A stretch of 64,000 nt of DNA from Sindora glabra (Eukaryota; Streptophyta; Magnoliopsida; Fabales; Fabaceae), in the NCBI GenBank assembly GCA_020226215.1, contig CM035235.1, positions 49,257,511-49,321,510 on the forward strand. Direction: 5' to 3'. Under the pieces are notes generated by a model, which searched no databases, was not told the DNA's origin, and was given only the letters and a program-made list of their open reading frames with translations. Position numbers and translations under genes: made by a program. Positions 50,000-60,940 of the stretch are shown here, piece by piece (the first letter of the stretch is position 1; every line of letters starts with the position of its first letter).

Positions 50000-52900
50000 T
50001 TAGGAACCATAAAAACCCTTTCTTGGAACTATCAGGGAATTAAGGAAGCTTTAATACTAAAAGCCTTATGAGTCTTAGTTAGAACTCATAAATTGGATTG
50101 TATTTTTCTTTGTAAAATAAAGGCAAATCAATCTAGAATTGAAGAGGTGACTTAAGTAACTATTATGATAATGTTTGGGTAGTAAGGGCCAAAGGAAGCA
50201 AAGAAGGATTGGATTTATTGTGGATATTTGATTTGATATAAAGGTTATTAGAAATTTAAACTGACTAATTCATTACAAGATTAGATTATCTGGGTTCATT
50301 TGTTATTGATTTCTCATGGGTGATTATGGTTTGTCATATGATCCAGAAAAGTACAACTTATGGGATCAATTATATGAATTTCAACAAAATATGGCTTATC
50401 CTTAGGTGATTATGGGATATTTCAACATATTACTTCATTGTTAGGATAAAAGTGGGGGTTTAAAGGTTAGTGATTCCAATGATGTTGTATTTGTTAGTTT
50501 CATGAATCATTTAGGAAGGATAGGAATTAATTTTATTGGTTTTACTTTTACTTAGGACAATGGTTGGATGAATGAACTTATAGTTCGGGAATAGTTAGAT
50601 GGGACCATTTCAAATTCAACATGGTGAATTAATTCCTTTAAAGTTGTAGTGTCTCATTTAACTAGTGTCGCATTTAATCATGCCTCAATTTTATTGGACT
50701 TATTTATTGACAAAAAAATCACTTAAGGCCTTTTCGATTTTTAATGGCATAACCCTTGGATGGTTCTTGCAAATAGGTTATTGATTTTGCATGGAAATCA
50801 ATTTACTCTAGCTCATTGGCTTATCGACTAATGTAGAAAACTAGGAAGGTTTAGAAAACTCTTAAAAGGTGGAATCAAACATGTTCTATTCTTTTACAAC
50901 CACAAAAAGTGTATTTCTAGATTTTGGATTTGATTGAATTATTGAGATATTTTAAGCACTATAAAACATAACTAGAAAGGTTAAATTGAGATCTAACAAA
51001 TGTTATAGCTAGGGAGCCAAGTAATGAGAATCGTGAGTTAGTATAAACCATTAAATGTAATATTCAAGAGTAATTGGCTTAGTAGGAAAGCATTTGGCAC
51101 TAGAAATCTTGGGAGGTTTAGGTGAAGGATAGAGATCAAATTTCTAGGTTTTTATCAATTATCTATAGTAATTCATAGAAAATTTAATAACATGTTGTTG
51201 TTTGGAGTGAAAATGATCATTAGACATGAGATAGATTATGGATTGTTTATTAGTTTATAAAGGATTTCTCTAAGCTTTTTAATGGTGATAAGGTTCATTT
51301 TTTTCAATAATCTTAATGGTCTAATTCAACTTTATAGTGGTATGGAAGAGAATGAATTTTTATGTCAAATTTCTTTGTATGATGAAATTAACAAAACAAT
51401 TAAAGAAATGCTAGATCTTAAAACTTTAAGGCTGAATGTGATAATGGGAATATTATATAAATGGTGTTGGCATATAGTAAGGGATTAAGTTATGATGATA
51501 GTTCAAGAATTTTTTAGGTTTAGCTATTGTTGCATGAATTAAATTCCACTTTCATTGTGCTAATTTTGAAAGTCAAGGGTGCTAAACAATTTATAGATTT
51601 TCATTTGATTAGTTGATATGAATTTGTTTACAAGCTTATTTCAAAAATTATTGTTAATTAGGTGTAGACTCTCATGTGGATGCTAATTTTGCCTATTTAA
51701 TCAACTCTTATCCATGGGTAATGGATAATAGAGATTAAGCTTATAGCTTAGAACATCATTCATACCTTTTCAAAGAAGAGAGGTAAAGTTGGCTTTATAA
51801 GGGTCAAATTAGATATGGAAAGAGCTTATAATTAGGTGGAATGTAATTTTCATTTACATTTATTAAAGTTATTTGGATTTTATCTATATTTGTTTAATAG
51901 ATAAAATAATGCATCATTATGATTTCCTTTCAAGTTTTGCTCAATAGAAGCCTTATGAAGAGGTTTGTGCCATCTCGAGGTTTAAAGTAGAGAGATTTAT
52001 TATCCCCTTATCTATTTATTCTAATATCAAAAGTATTTTTTAAACTTATTTTTTGAGCTAAATAAGATAAGAAGATTTATTATATTAAATTATATTATAG
52101 AGATCCCATTACATTCCACTTAATGTTTTCTAGATGAAATTGTGATCTTCATAGAGGCTAATCTTAAGAAATCTTATACTTTATGCTTTATCTTAGAGGC
52201 TTACACACAATAGTTAGGTCAGAGAATTAATTTATAGAAGTTGAGAGTTTTCTTTTCTAGGAATTTGCTTTAGGTTGATTGAGAAGGTTTGGTCTAGTTT
52301 ATGGAAATGTCACTAATTCAAAGATATTTGATTTTGGATATGTAATTAATAAAGCATAAATGAGGTTGATAGGATGAAGGAAAAATATGTTATTGTTGGT
52401 AAGTAGGATGACTATGGTTCATTTTATTTTGTAATAACTCCTAGTTTATGGTATGTCCACTCTCAAAATCCCTCTATTAGTGTATGCTAAGTTAGGTATA
52501 GTTTGCAAAAGATTTTGGTGGCATGGATAAAGGAAATAATATGATTTTAGTTACAAAGCTTGATCATTTTTATGTTACCAAATTCTAAATGTGGGCTTGA
52601 ATTTAAACAATTTCATAATTTGAATTTAGCAATCCTATCTAAATTGATATGGAAATTGAAAACAAAAAAGAGGCTGATTAAGTGCATTATTTTTGGGCAA
52701 AGTATGTCCATTCTTTATTATTTGTTGACTAACCTCCAAGTGTAGTTTATAGGCTTGGAAAGGGATACATGATAAAAAAAGTAGTAATCATAAAAAAGGC
52801 TTTTGCTTTTGAGTAAGGAATGGCAATAACATTTGAGCTCTATTGGATCCTTAGGCTACTAGTTACAATGATTTTATTCTTTAATTGAAGGCAAGAATTA

Positions 52901-54170
52901 TAGTTAATTATGATAAAAGTCCCAGAGTTAATAGTGAGTAATAAATAGGGATGAAATAGGATTTCAATTGAGAATTTATTCTAATTTAATGATAAAATTA
53001 AAATTTTGGCATAACAAAATATAGAACATTATGATGATTAGATTATTTAAGGTTTAAATACTAATGGTAAGTTTATCATAAAATTAGCATATCAGAGTAT
53101 TATTGCATATGCGAACAATTAAAGTTAATTAATTTTATAGAATTACTTATGAAACATAAATTTTCATTTGAGGTTTAAGATACTACTATAGAGAATTGCT
53201 AGTGGTGTTATGCCCATTTGATCTTGAATTAATTTTCTCATTGGTGGTGGTAATGTATGGTGCCTTATTTACAATGAAACTTTAAAAACCAAGGTTCACT
53301 TTTTGTAAGCTTGCTTAATCATGAAATTGATCTAGTTTTAATTATAAGATATTTTTATAAATAAGTTAAGGTGTCATTTAATGGTGGAAATCACAAAGGT
53401 ATTACCAATGGGTTCCATCAAGGAAGGTACAATAAGTAGTTATGCTTTCTACCAATAGACCTTACTATTTATTGAAGTGGTGCTAAGGAGGATTTGGGAG
53501 GCATGCAGTGCTATTATCCATGTAGAAATTAAGTGCCAATTAGGATGGGTTTTGATTGTGGGCAGAGTAAGAAAGTTCTTTGGTGGGTTTATGTATTAAG
53601 GCTACAAGTTTATCTCTTGGGTTTAATTTAGGTTAACTAAAATAGGATCCTTCATTAATTAGAATTATTAAGCTTAATGTGCATACTTCTTAGGCTAGGT
53701 GTTTTGTTTCTATGGCCATACTAGCTTATAATAACACATGCAAGGTGTTTGGATTGTTATATGATAATTATAAGTGTTCTTCAACATTGGTTGTAGAGCT
53801 TCTAGGTATTCACAAAGTGATAATGGTTGCATATAATTTTCCTAATAAATTAGTCCATATTAAAAACGATAACAAAAAAGCCATCAAAACTTTATTAGGT
53901 CTCATAAAATGCCTTATAGAAATATATAAGTAAATGAAGAGCCTATTAACTATGTCTCACAATGTGGAGTTGTTATGATGCCTTAGTGAATGTAATTTTT
54001 CAACTTATGAGATTGTAAAATGGGTTTCTCAAGTTACCAAGAGTGGTAATAGTCACATATCTTAAACTTTTCCTACTATAGATATTTATATCCTTTAACA
54101 TATTATGTCTTTTATGGATTGATGCATATAAATAATTTTCAATAAAGTATTTCTTTTGAGCCAAAAAAAT
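50000..54170 (+). mobile_element. degenerate L1-type LINE (endonuclease, RT, RNase H)
   Basis: Translating plus-strand frames gives an L1-type ORF2 in the right order, broken by many stops. Near 50016 SWNYQGI matches the start of the AP-like endonuclease (SWNCRG). At about 50400-50460 P*VIMGYFN matches the PW(V)xxGDFN motif. Around 51540 LNSTFIVLILKVKGAKQF then ISKIIVN matches the RT fingers. KLDMERAYN follows at about 51800. PSRGLK*RDLLSPYLFI at about 51970-52030 matches PSRGLRQGDPLSPYLFI. The catalytic FADD box is FLDE at about 52130. A zinc-binding/tether relic and an RNase H relic (53712-53933, VVELLGIHKVI…HIKND) end the frame. AATAAAG and an A-run at about 54140-54170 mark the 3' end. 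ORF1 is absent, so the copy is probably 5'-truncated. It cannot be active. Confidence 0.85.
53712..53933 (+). pseudogene. RNase H domain relic of the LINE
   Basis: A 73-codon open remnant of the C-terminal RNase H (RVT_3-type) domain found in one lineage of plant L1-type elements. VVELLGIHKVI corresponds to the helix with the conserved Glu (usually AEALAxREAL). VHIKNDNKKAIK corresponds to the strand with the catalytic Asp (usually IESDCKxVV). Frames before and after carry stops. Confidence 0.65.
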
Positions 54171-54940
54171 CCATTTTTTATTTAACCTTAGTACATATTT
54201 AGCAAGCAAAAGTAGGAAAAATAAAAAGTAAGTATAAATAAATAATTAAGGATTGTTCACAAGCCATTCATGAAGTTTAAAGTTGTCTAGTTTTCTTTAG
54301 TTATGTTTTATTGTATTTTAATTTTAGGAGTTTAAATTTATGTAACAAGCATAAGCTTTACAAGCATTAGCTTAACACGAAATGTTAGAATTGTATTGTA
54401 TTAGGAAATTATCTTAAATTAAGAATTATATTATATTAGAAAATATTTTATATTGATTATTATTGATTTTAGATTATATTATGAGCTTCCTCGTTTTACA
54501 CCCAAAATTAGGGGTATTAGATTCTTTATGTTTGTTAGTAACTCTATATAATTATAATATTAAGGTTAGTTTTATGTAACAATTTAGTTTCTAAATTCAT
54601 TCAATAATATAAAAGTGTTCTGTTTTTAATTCTCTAACTTCTCTCTATTTTTTCTCCTTCTAAATATAACCATGTATTTTAACAAGGATCATGTAATTGA
54701 ATATTGGGCTTATTTCCATATATATTAAATATTTTGCATTCTTTTCTATACTTATTGTGGTTTTTTTACTAAGCATACTCTAATTAAATGAGTTAAGTGC
54801 AAACATTTTCAACCCTAAATCTAGTTTTACTAGGCTAAGTTATCCTATTTAGATATCATATTAAAATCGAAAAGATGAATTTATGTTTGGTTTTGCATTT
54901 ACTTTTTTCATATTAATAATAAAGAAGTTTAAGTCTAAAA
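54171..54940. other. A+T-rich intergenic DNA
   Basis: No gene found; begins just after the LINE tail. Repeated TTATATTA-type words occur at 54400-54480. Confidence 0.45.
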
Positions 54941-55672
54941 TAAGGATGATGATAGAGCAAGGCAAAAGCATACTAGCTTTCCTTTGCTTTATGTTGTATT
55001 ATTAGGAGCAAAATATTGCCTTGCCTCCATGTCTTATTTTTAGAGACAAGATTCACTTTATCCCTCTACCTTATAGAGCAATAAATCTCTATGTATGTTT
55101 TTTAAGAATGATAAAAAAAATGTAAATTTTGAAATTAAAATCAACAAAGTAAATGCTAAATAATCTTTAATCTTAATAAATAAAGTAAAAAAATAAATTT
55201 AAATATTATAAATCATACATAATCATAATGTTATAATAATTACCTAAAGTTATGTATAATTGATTTAAATGATTTCATATTAAAAAAAATCAAGTTCATA
55301 CATAATTAATAAAATAGTATTCTTTTCTTCTTTTATCATCTCTAGCAAAATCTTAATGTGTTTTCAATTTTTTGAAATGAGTAAATTATTGAAATGATAA
55401 AAAATATTATACATGTATATGTGCACGTATGTATGTGTACATGTGTGTGTGTGTGTGTGTGTACGTGTTAGTATATAAGCTAAGAATATAGTAATTTTGT
55501 AATAACGAGGCTTTAGAAGTCAAAGAAAGGTATTATTTTCCTTTCACTAATGTTTTGCTTAAGGTGAAAACTTATTTCATACCTTGTTTTGTGAGGTAAA
55601 CAATTATATCATTTTCAAGCTTTATTGGGGCAATCCTTAGCATTATAAAATTAGGGCATTTTACCATTCTTA
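54941..55672. mobile_element. hAT-like TIR element, second copy (no nested insert)
   Basis: Left end TAAGGATGATGATAGAGC; right end, read inward, TAAGAATGGTAAAATGCC. Flanking octamers GTCTAAAA and ACTTAAAA agree at 5 of 8 positions. It aligns over its length with 23994-25232 minus that copy's nested hAT insertion. It carries a (GT)n run at 55443-55462 where the other copy has a TATGTATATATAAGTATAT stretch. Confidence 0.6.
55443..55462. repeat. (GT)n microsatellite
   Basis: About ten GT units inside the 54941-55672 element. Confidence 0.9.
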
Positions 55673-56008
55673 ACTTAAAACCTCCTCTATATGTTTGTTA
55701 ATTTATTGCTTAGTAAGTGGTGCAACATTTTTAATAGTAAATGCTAAATTTAGTTATATCTAAGAAATTGGTAAGAGGAATCGCATTTGGCTTTACATTT
55801 ATTTCTTTAATATCAAGGTAATGTTTCCTTAGAAAATTTTAAGGGGTTTGAAACGAAATTATAAATTTGGTTCTCTAAGTGTTTGGTTCATGTATAAAGA
55901 AATTTGCTACTCTTATTTAGTTTTAACAAATTCTCCTTATTCAATTCCCTTCCTTTCCCTAAGTTTCTGTATTATATTATCTAATGGAAACAAAAATTAT
56001 ATCCTTCT
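55673..56008. other. A+T-rich intergenic DNA
   Basis: Contains a diverged echo of the sequence before the preceding element (GCATTTGGCTTTACATTTAT at 55789 against TTGGTTTTGCATTTACTTTT at about 54889), suggesting an old duplication. No gene. Confidence 0.35.
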
Positions 56009-56265
56009 CACTACTATTACCATATCACTATTACCATTGCACCACCACTACAATTGTTGTCATTGTCACCAATACTACTGCCATATCTATTATTGTTATA
56101 GTTATTATTGCAACCAACATTACCTTTTTTGCCCTTGCTTTTGCTATTACCAATATTGTTGTCACCACTAATGCTATGACCATCACCACTATCATTATTG
56201 TCATCATTGTTATTGCCATTAATATTATCACTACCTATCCTAGTACCACTGTTGCAATCACTATT
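56009..56265. repeat. degenerate trinucleotide repeat (ATT/ACC/ATC-type)
   Basis: About 250 bases built from ATT, ACC, ACT, GTT and ATC triplets keep three-base periodicity and leave frames open on both strands (Thr/Ile/Val/Ala on plus, Ile/Met/Thr/Val on minus). These frames arise from composition and do not indicate a protein. Confidence 0.75.
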
Positions 56266-57004
56266 CTATCTTATTCCTTGGTTAATGAACAAAATAATAA
56301 GAAAGGAAATTGTAAATAATATTATTTCATTTTTTTAAGTGGATAAAACAGATTAAAATTTTAATGGTTTCCTTCCCCTTACTCCACTTCATTTCATTCT
56401 ATTCCTATATATTGAACCAAATGCCACCTAATAGCAAATAATGTTAAGCTTAAAACCTTTGTTTTGTTTACATTAGACCCTACTTAATGATTTTGATTTT
56501 AAATTATTTTAAAGTGCAGATATAATACATTTTAACTATCATTATTTTGAAAAAAAATTATTATAGAGTAAATTTATGAATGCAATTATACTTGAAGATG
56601 CTTAATTATAATTATAATTATAATTTTGATGACTTGAACATACAAATTAACCTGATTTAGTTTTTTTAATATAAAAATTAACCCAGTTTGGTTTTCCTTA
56701 TAAAACATTATATTTTGCTTCTTTCAATAATAAATTGGGGTAAATTCTTTGTTTGTAGAAGTTACTTCCCTAATAGTGAAAGATTAAATATTTGGATTGG
56801 TATAAAGAGCTCTAATTGTGTTCCAAATAAGGGTGGATAGAAAATTACAATTCAAAATAACCATTAACAGTAAAATTGGCTAATTTTTATTTCGATTAAA
56901 GTTCTAATCAATTCAAAATAAGTGAATTTTTTAATAAAAATCATCATAGCAATCCAAAGCAAGTGTGGATTTCTTAATCGCATTTAATCAAGTATAATCT
57001 TGTA
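56266..57004. other. A+T-rich intergenic DNA
   Basis: No gene. It contains the miR159-related site at 56791-56814, listed separately. Confidence 0.45.
56791..56814 (-). other. miR159-complementary site with a central 3-nt excess (target-mimic-like)
   Basis: The plus strand carries TTTGGATTG and GAGCTCTA, the first nine and last eight nucleotides of plant miR159, separated by seven bases instead of four. A minus-strand RNA would pair with miR159 at positions 1-9 and 14-21 and bulge in the centre, the geometry of an endogenous target mimic such as IPS1 for miR399. No matching miR159* arm lies nearby, so this is not a MIR159 precursor. Transcription is unknown. Confidence 0.3.
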
Positions 57005-57140
57005 AGGCTAGTACCTTAGTAGTATAGTGACATATAATATTATCTTAAATTACTTCTCTATCATGTTTAGGGTTCGAACATAGGATCTTGAGTATGTACG
57101 TTAAGTGAATTATCACTCCTACTATTTAAAAAATACAATT
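57005..57140 (+). mobile_element. SINE family 1, better preserved copy
   Basis: Contains an A-box-like TTAGTAGTATAGTGAC (about 57016-57031) and a B box GGTTCGAAC (about 57071-57079), spaced like a tRNA-derived Pol III promoter. It continues with TAGGATCTTGAGTATGTACG and ATTATCACTCCTACTATTTA and an A-rich tail. Aligns with 45115-45275. Confidence 0.6.
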
Positions 57141-57480
57141 AATTAAGAAAATATTTCAATATAAAATCTTTTAAAATTCTCCATTTGAAACTAGGTTTCT
57201 TTTGTCAAAATATATATAAACACAATAGGTTATAATAAAATTTGTATAAAATAAATGGTTTATGATGGTTTAAAGAGTCTAACAATTCATAATGACTCCA
57301 TTAAAATTGATTACCTTATACGATTTAGTTAAAATTTAGTCTAAAAATAAAAAAATCTAAATTTTTAATTTGGTAATTTTTTTTATTTTAAATAGCTACG
57401 CCTAAATCAACTTAAGCCCTTCCTTAATTCCAATTCAACAACCATTGAAGGGTATGTGATATCAATAATCAAATAATATA

Positions 57481-57504
57481 TATGTATGTGTGTGTGTGTG
57501 TGTG
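57481..57504. repeat. (TG)n microsatellite
   Basis: TATGTATG followed by about eight TG units inside tandem unit 1. Confidence 0.9.
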
Positions 57505-58019
57505 GACAAATCACACTATTTATATGCTATGCTTTTAACATAGTAAGATAAGCTTTGCTAATTTTCTTTTTAGTGATTGTCCAGCTTGAAGATTTATTGT
57601 GATTTTATGCTTCAATTAGAATTTTTCATTTTCAATTTGATAAAAATGACTAATCTAAATCCAAATTAATTTGATTGTATATTAAATAAATTAAAATAGA
57701 ATATTATATTTAAAAAGATGAAGTGTGATAAATTTTCATATTAGGATAATTAAAGCTATAATTAAGTAAAACTAATACAAACAAATTTTGAAGTTGTAGA
57801 ACCTAGCTCAACCATGATACTAAGATTGCAACTATGATATTAGAAATTTTTTATTTTTCATTTTGAAAAAATTACTAATTTAAAAATAAATAAATCTAGA
57901 TTTTTAGCTTGGTTAGGATTTTTTTTGCATAAATCAACTTAAATCAACTGTCCTTCCTCTTTAATTTCAAGTTAACAACTATAGAGAGGCAATTCACTAA
58001 GTTAAATAATGTTAATAGC

Positions 58020-58290
58020 CATCAACCTAGTTGGTTTTAGTAATTAGAAGTTCAATTTCTTTAAGTAAGGTTTTGAATATGAACTTTGTAAATAGAAAAA
58101 AATGATGCTAAGGGAGCTTTATCCTCATATTGAATATAACCCGACTCAACTCCAAATTTATTTATGTTTGAAGTAGTTGTGAATGAAAAAAATTGACATT
58201 GAAAAAGCTTTACTCTCATATTAAATGTAACTTGACTTTAGATTAGTTCGAACCCAATGTGATTGCAGGATATATGGGACCTTGGATAAA
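58020..58290 (+). mobile_element. SINE family 2, copy 2, with internal duplication
   Basis: An A-box-like CTAGTTGGTTTTAGTAATTA (58027-58046) is followed by a B-box region GGTTTTGAATATGAACTTTG. The block AAAAAAATGATGCTAAGGGA…CTCATATTGAATATAACCCG (about 58094-58143) is repeated in diverged form at 58186-58235. The 3' part GTGATTGCAGGATATATGGG ends near GGATAAAAAGG. Matches 46485-46655. Confidence 0.55.
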
Positions 58291-58659
58291 AAGGATGTTT
58301 TATTATGATGGATAGGTCATAAATAAAAGATACTTTATTATGTAGGACAAGTCACATAATTTGTATGCTTTTAGGCCTAGTAAAATGAGTCTTGCTAATT
58401 TTCTTTTTAGTAATTATTAGCTTGAAGATTCATTACAACTTTATGCTTCAATTAGAATTTTTTATTTTCAATTTGACAAAAAAATGCTAATTTAAATTTG
58501 AATTAATTCAATTCATATATTAAATGAATTAAAGTAGAATATTATATTAAAAAAATGAAGTGTGATGGATTTGAATATTAGAATAATCAAAATTATAATT
58601 AAATAAAACTAACACAGACAAAGTTAAGTTACAAAAGCTAGCTCTATTAGAATAAATTT

Positions 58660-59131
58660 ATTTTGGATATAATAATTTAATAATTTAAATTAAAAATATT
58701 GGAGTATTTAGCTTAAATAAAAGTGACAGTTTAATTGAACTCAAATGACACTTGAACTTAATTAATTGTAAAGGGTGGTTTCTCAACGATAGATTAATTC
58801 ATTACTAGTTGTGACTTTATAAGGAGAGTCACTAATTCTAAATGCTAAAGGAGATACATGACTCTTTATCTGTGTTAGTTCTTTTCTTTCCCCAAAAATA
58901 CAAAAAGTACCAATGGTTCATTGGAGGATTGTGTACTATGTTCATTCCTCTCAAGGATATTGGTGATGTTCTTACAAGAGTGATCATTCTTAAAGTATTA
59001 GAATCCATCATTGCTAGAAATGAATTTAACAAGAAGTATCAAATTCTATTCTTTAGAATTAGAATTATCTGTGTATGATTTATGCTTATTTACTTAATTT
59101 TGGCGATCACTTATTTTCTAAAATACTAACA
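58660..59131 (+). mobile_element. probable copia-type LTR (solo or 5' LTR remnant)
   Basis: The segment starts near TTTTGGATATAATAATTTAA, resembling TGTTGGATATAATA-type copia LTR starts. It contains TTATAAGGAGAGTCACTAAT and AGGAGATACATGACTC stretches and ends ACTAACA at 59131, directly followed by a tRNA-Met-type primer-binding site. Open frames inside it on both strands are not coding. The partner LTR was not found in the window. Confidence 0.5.
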
Positions 59132-59133
59132 AT

Positions 59134-59145
59134 TGGTATTAAAGC
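59134..59145 (+). promoter_or_regulatory. primer-binding site, initiator tRNA-Met type
   Basis: TGGTATTAAAGC differs from the canonical plant LTR-element site TGGTATCAGAGC at two positions, both transitions. It lies two bases after the LTR end ACA, the normal spacing. No gag frame follows, so the internal region is lost or very decayed. Confidence 0.6.
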
Positions 59146-59551
59146 TATTAAATCATGTAAATATAATTGGTACATATGCAAATTTAAGAAATAGATTGTT
59201 ATTAAATAATTTTACAATTATGATCATAATTTTTTTGAATGAATAATTTCGATGCAGCATTGAAATTATTTCATGACTTTTTAGTTTTGTTTTTAAATTT
59301 CATGGTTGTTTATATGATTGTCATAAATAATGAAAAAAATTTATCTAAACATTTTGTGTATCATTAATATTGATTAATTTACACAAATTAAGATATATAT
59401 TTATTATAAAAGTGTTATTTCATTGGATGATTCGTTTTTCTAGAAAATCATATTATATTAATGCTATTGTATGAATACGTACGCACGTTTGGAAATTTTT
59501 GATATGTCTAGTCTCGATTTGTTTTGGGTTGGAGATTTTGATGTAACATTA
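59146..59551. other. A+T-rich DNA, possible decayed leader
   Basis: Follows the primer-binding site but shows no open gag frame. It ends where the minus-strand copia LTR begins. Confidence 0.4.
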
Positions 59552-60940
59552 TGTTGGGAAAATAAATGAAATAATTAACCCAAAAATAGAATGCAGACTA
59601 TACATACTAGATTTTGACTTTTTGGGATCCTGATGCTATACTCCACCATACGGATGTCAAGAATCACCTCTGTATTGGAATTCTTGACTTGTGTCTATGA
59701 TAATTACATCAAAACCAAAAGAATCACGCATTTTCTTGTAGAAAGAAGAAGAAGAAGAAGAAAAACTCTCTAATTGAATTTCTCTAGCTCACACACATAC
59801 AGAAAGAAAATTGAATTATGTCGTATGTATTTCTTTTTGCCTTTTGTTTCTCTCTCTATTAACTTCTGAAAGCAGGAGTGTGTAGTTATTTCTCTTTTCA
59901 TATCTCCCACTTCTTTAGTTAGTTACCAAAAAACTAATTTTTGTTTTTGAATTCAAATTTAAATGATAAATTAAATATTTATTTAAAATATATGATAAAT
60001 GTGGATCACCGATAATGGGTGTCCCCACATTCATCATCTTCCACTCACACATAATGGGATGAGCCACATCATATAATATTCTTCTCTTTTCATGGTTTTC
60101 ATACTTGTTGTATTGTCGTGACTGCGTGGGCATAGTGTCATCTTTGGGTATTCTTGTACTAGAAATTCTTATATAGAATCAGCACAGGACAACCCATATT
60201 TCTTGTTATTTATATTATGCCTCAGATGCCCTAGATTTCCTATATACACTTTTCATTTGCAAATCTAATCCCTCACGAGCTTTACTATAAGCTCAAATTG
60301 TAATCCACGTATGCATAGCATCCACACTTATGATGTTAACAAAATTAACTTAATAACATACATGTCTCAAACACGAGCATAATTTTGTATATGTCAGAAA
60401 ATCTTCCTTTTGCCTGTATATCACTTTGATTTGAAACAGTTACTTTCCTAATATTTTATCCTTTAGACCGTATATATCATGATCATAGGATGTATACTAA
60501 GGTAGCGAACACCGCATCATTTCTTTATGATATCATCAAAGTTAAATGATATCTTTGAAAAGAATATTTCTATTCTGGGACTCACATAACAATGAACCAA
60601 GGATCTTTCAGTTCCCATTTATGGTTCTTTTTGCATATGTGGTATGAATCACATGTTATAGTGTTCCCCTTTTAACATAAAGGCGTATGTCAATTTTATT
60701 AGTAACATTGTATAGACTTTAGTTCAAGCACACACAATACCTAAATTGAATTCTTCCACATCATTCGACTCCTTTTTGATGTCATTATATGAAGAATTCA
60801 TTGTCTAGCCATAAGTATTATAAAAGGTGGGAGATTCCATAATTCGATCCATATTTTGTATTTCAGATCTCATCTCAACTTTACTTAGTTTAGGTGACAT
60901 ATTTGATTTTTTGTGTTACTTCTCTACCAAAGACACAACA
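59552..60940 (-). repeat. probable 3' LTR of the minus-strand copia element
   Basis: On the minus strand the segment runs from TGTTGTGTC (60940) to TTTTCCCAACA (59552), with matching TGTTG/CAACA tips. CTATATAA (plus-strand 60169-60176) would be the LTR TATA box. A GAA trinucleotide run lies at 59744-59762. The 59552 edge is fairly convincing. The 60940 edge is less certain, since the preceding purine tract (GAGAAA) is short. An alternative start after GTGGGAGATA would give an LTR of only about 350 bp (59552-59900). Confidence 0.45.

Larger units (their letters stand above)
57340..58650. repeat. local tandem duplication interrupted by a SINE
   Basis: Unit 1 (about 57340-57815) and unit 2 (about 57880-58650) share, in order, AAATAAATCTAGATTTTTAG-like, AATCAACTTAA, GGACAA(A/G)TCACA, TGCTAATTTTCTTTTTAGT, GCTTGAAGATT, TTATGCTTCAATTAGAATTT, AGAATATTATATT and GATGAAGTGTGAT-like blocks. 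Unit 2 is longer because a SINE (58020-58290) sits inside it. No coding capacity. Confidence 0.7.

Noticed and set aside
56760..56830. MIR159 precursor
   Set aside because: The miR159-like sequence has three extra central bases and no complementary star arm nearby, so no precursor hairpin.
57071..57079. GGTTCGAAC as a tRNA B box
   Set aside because: No cloverleaf can be drawn around it; spacing and flanks fit the SINE shared with 45.1 kb instead.
58838..59078. Overlapping 64- and 78-codon frames on both strands
   Set aside because: They fall inside the probable LTR just before a primer-binding site and match nothing.
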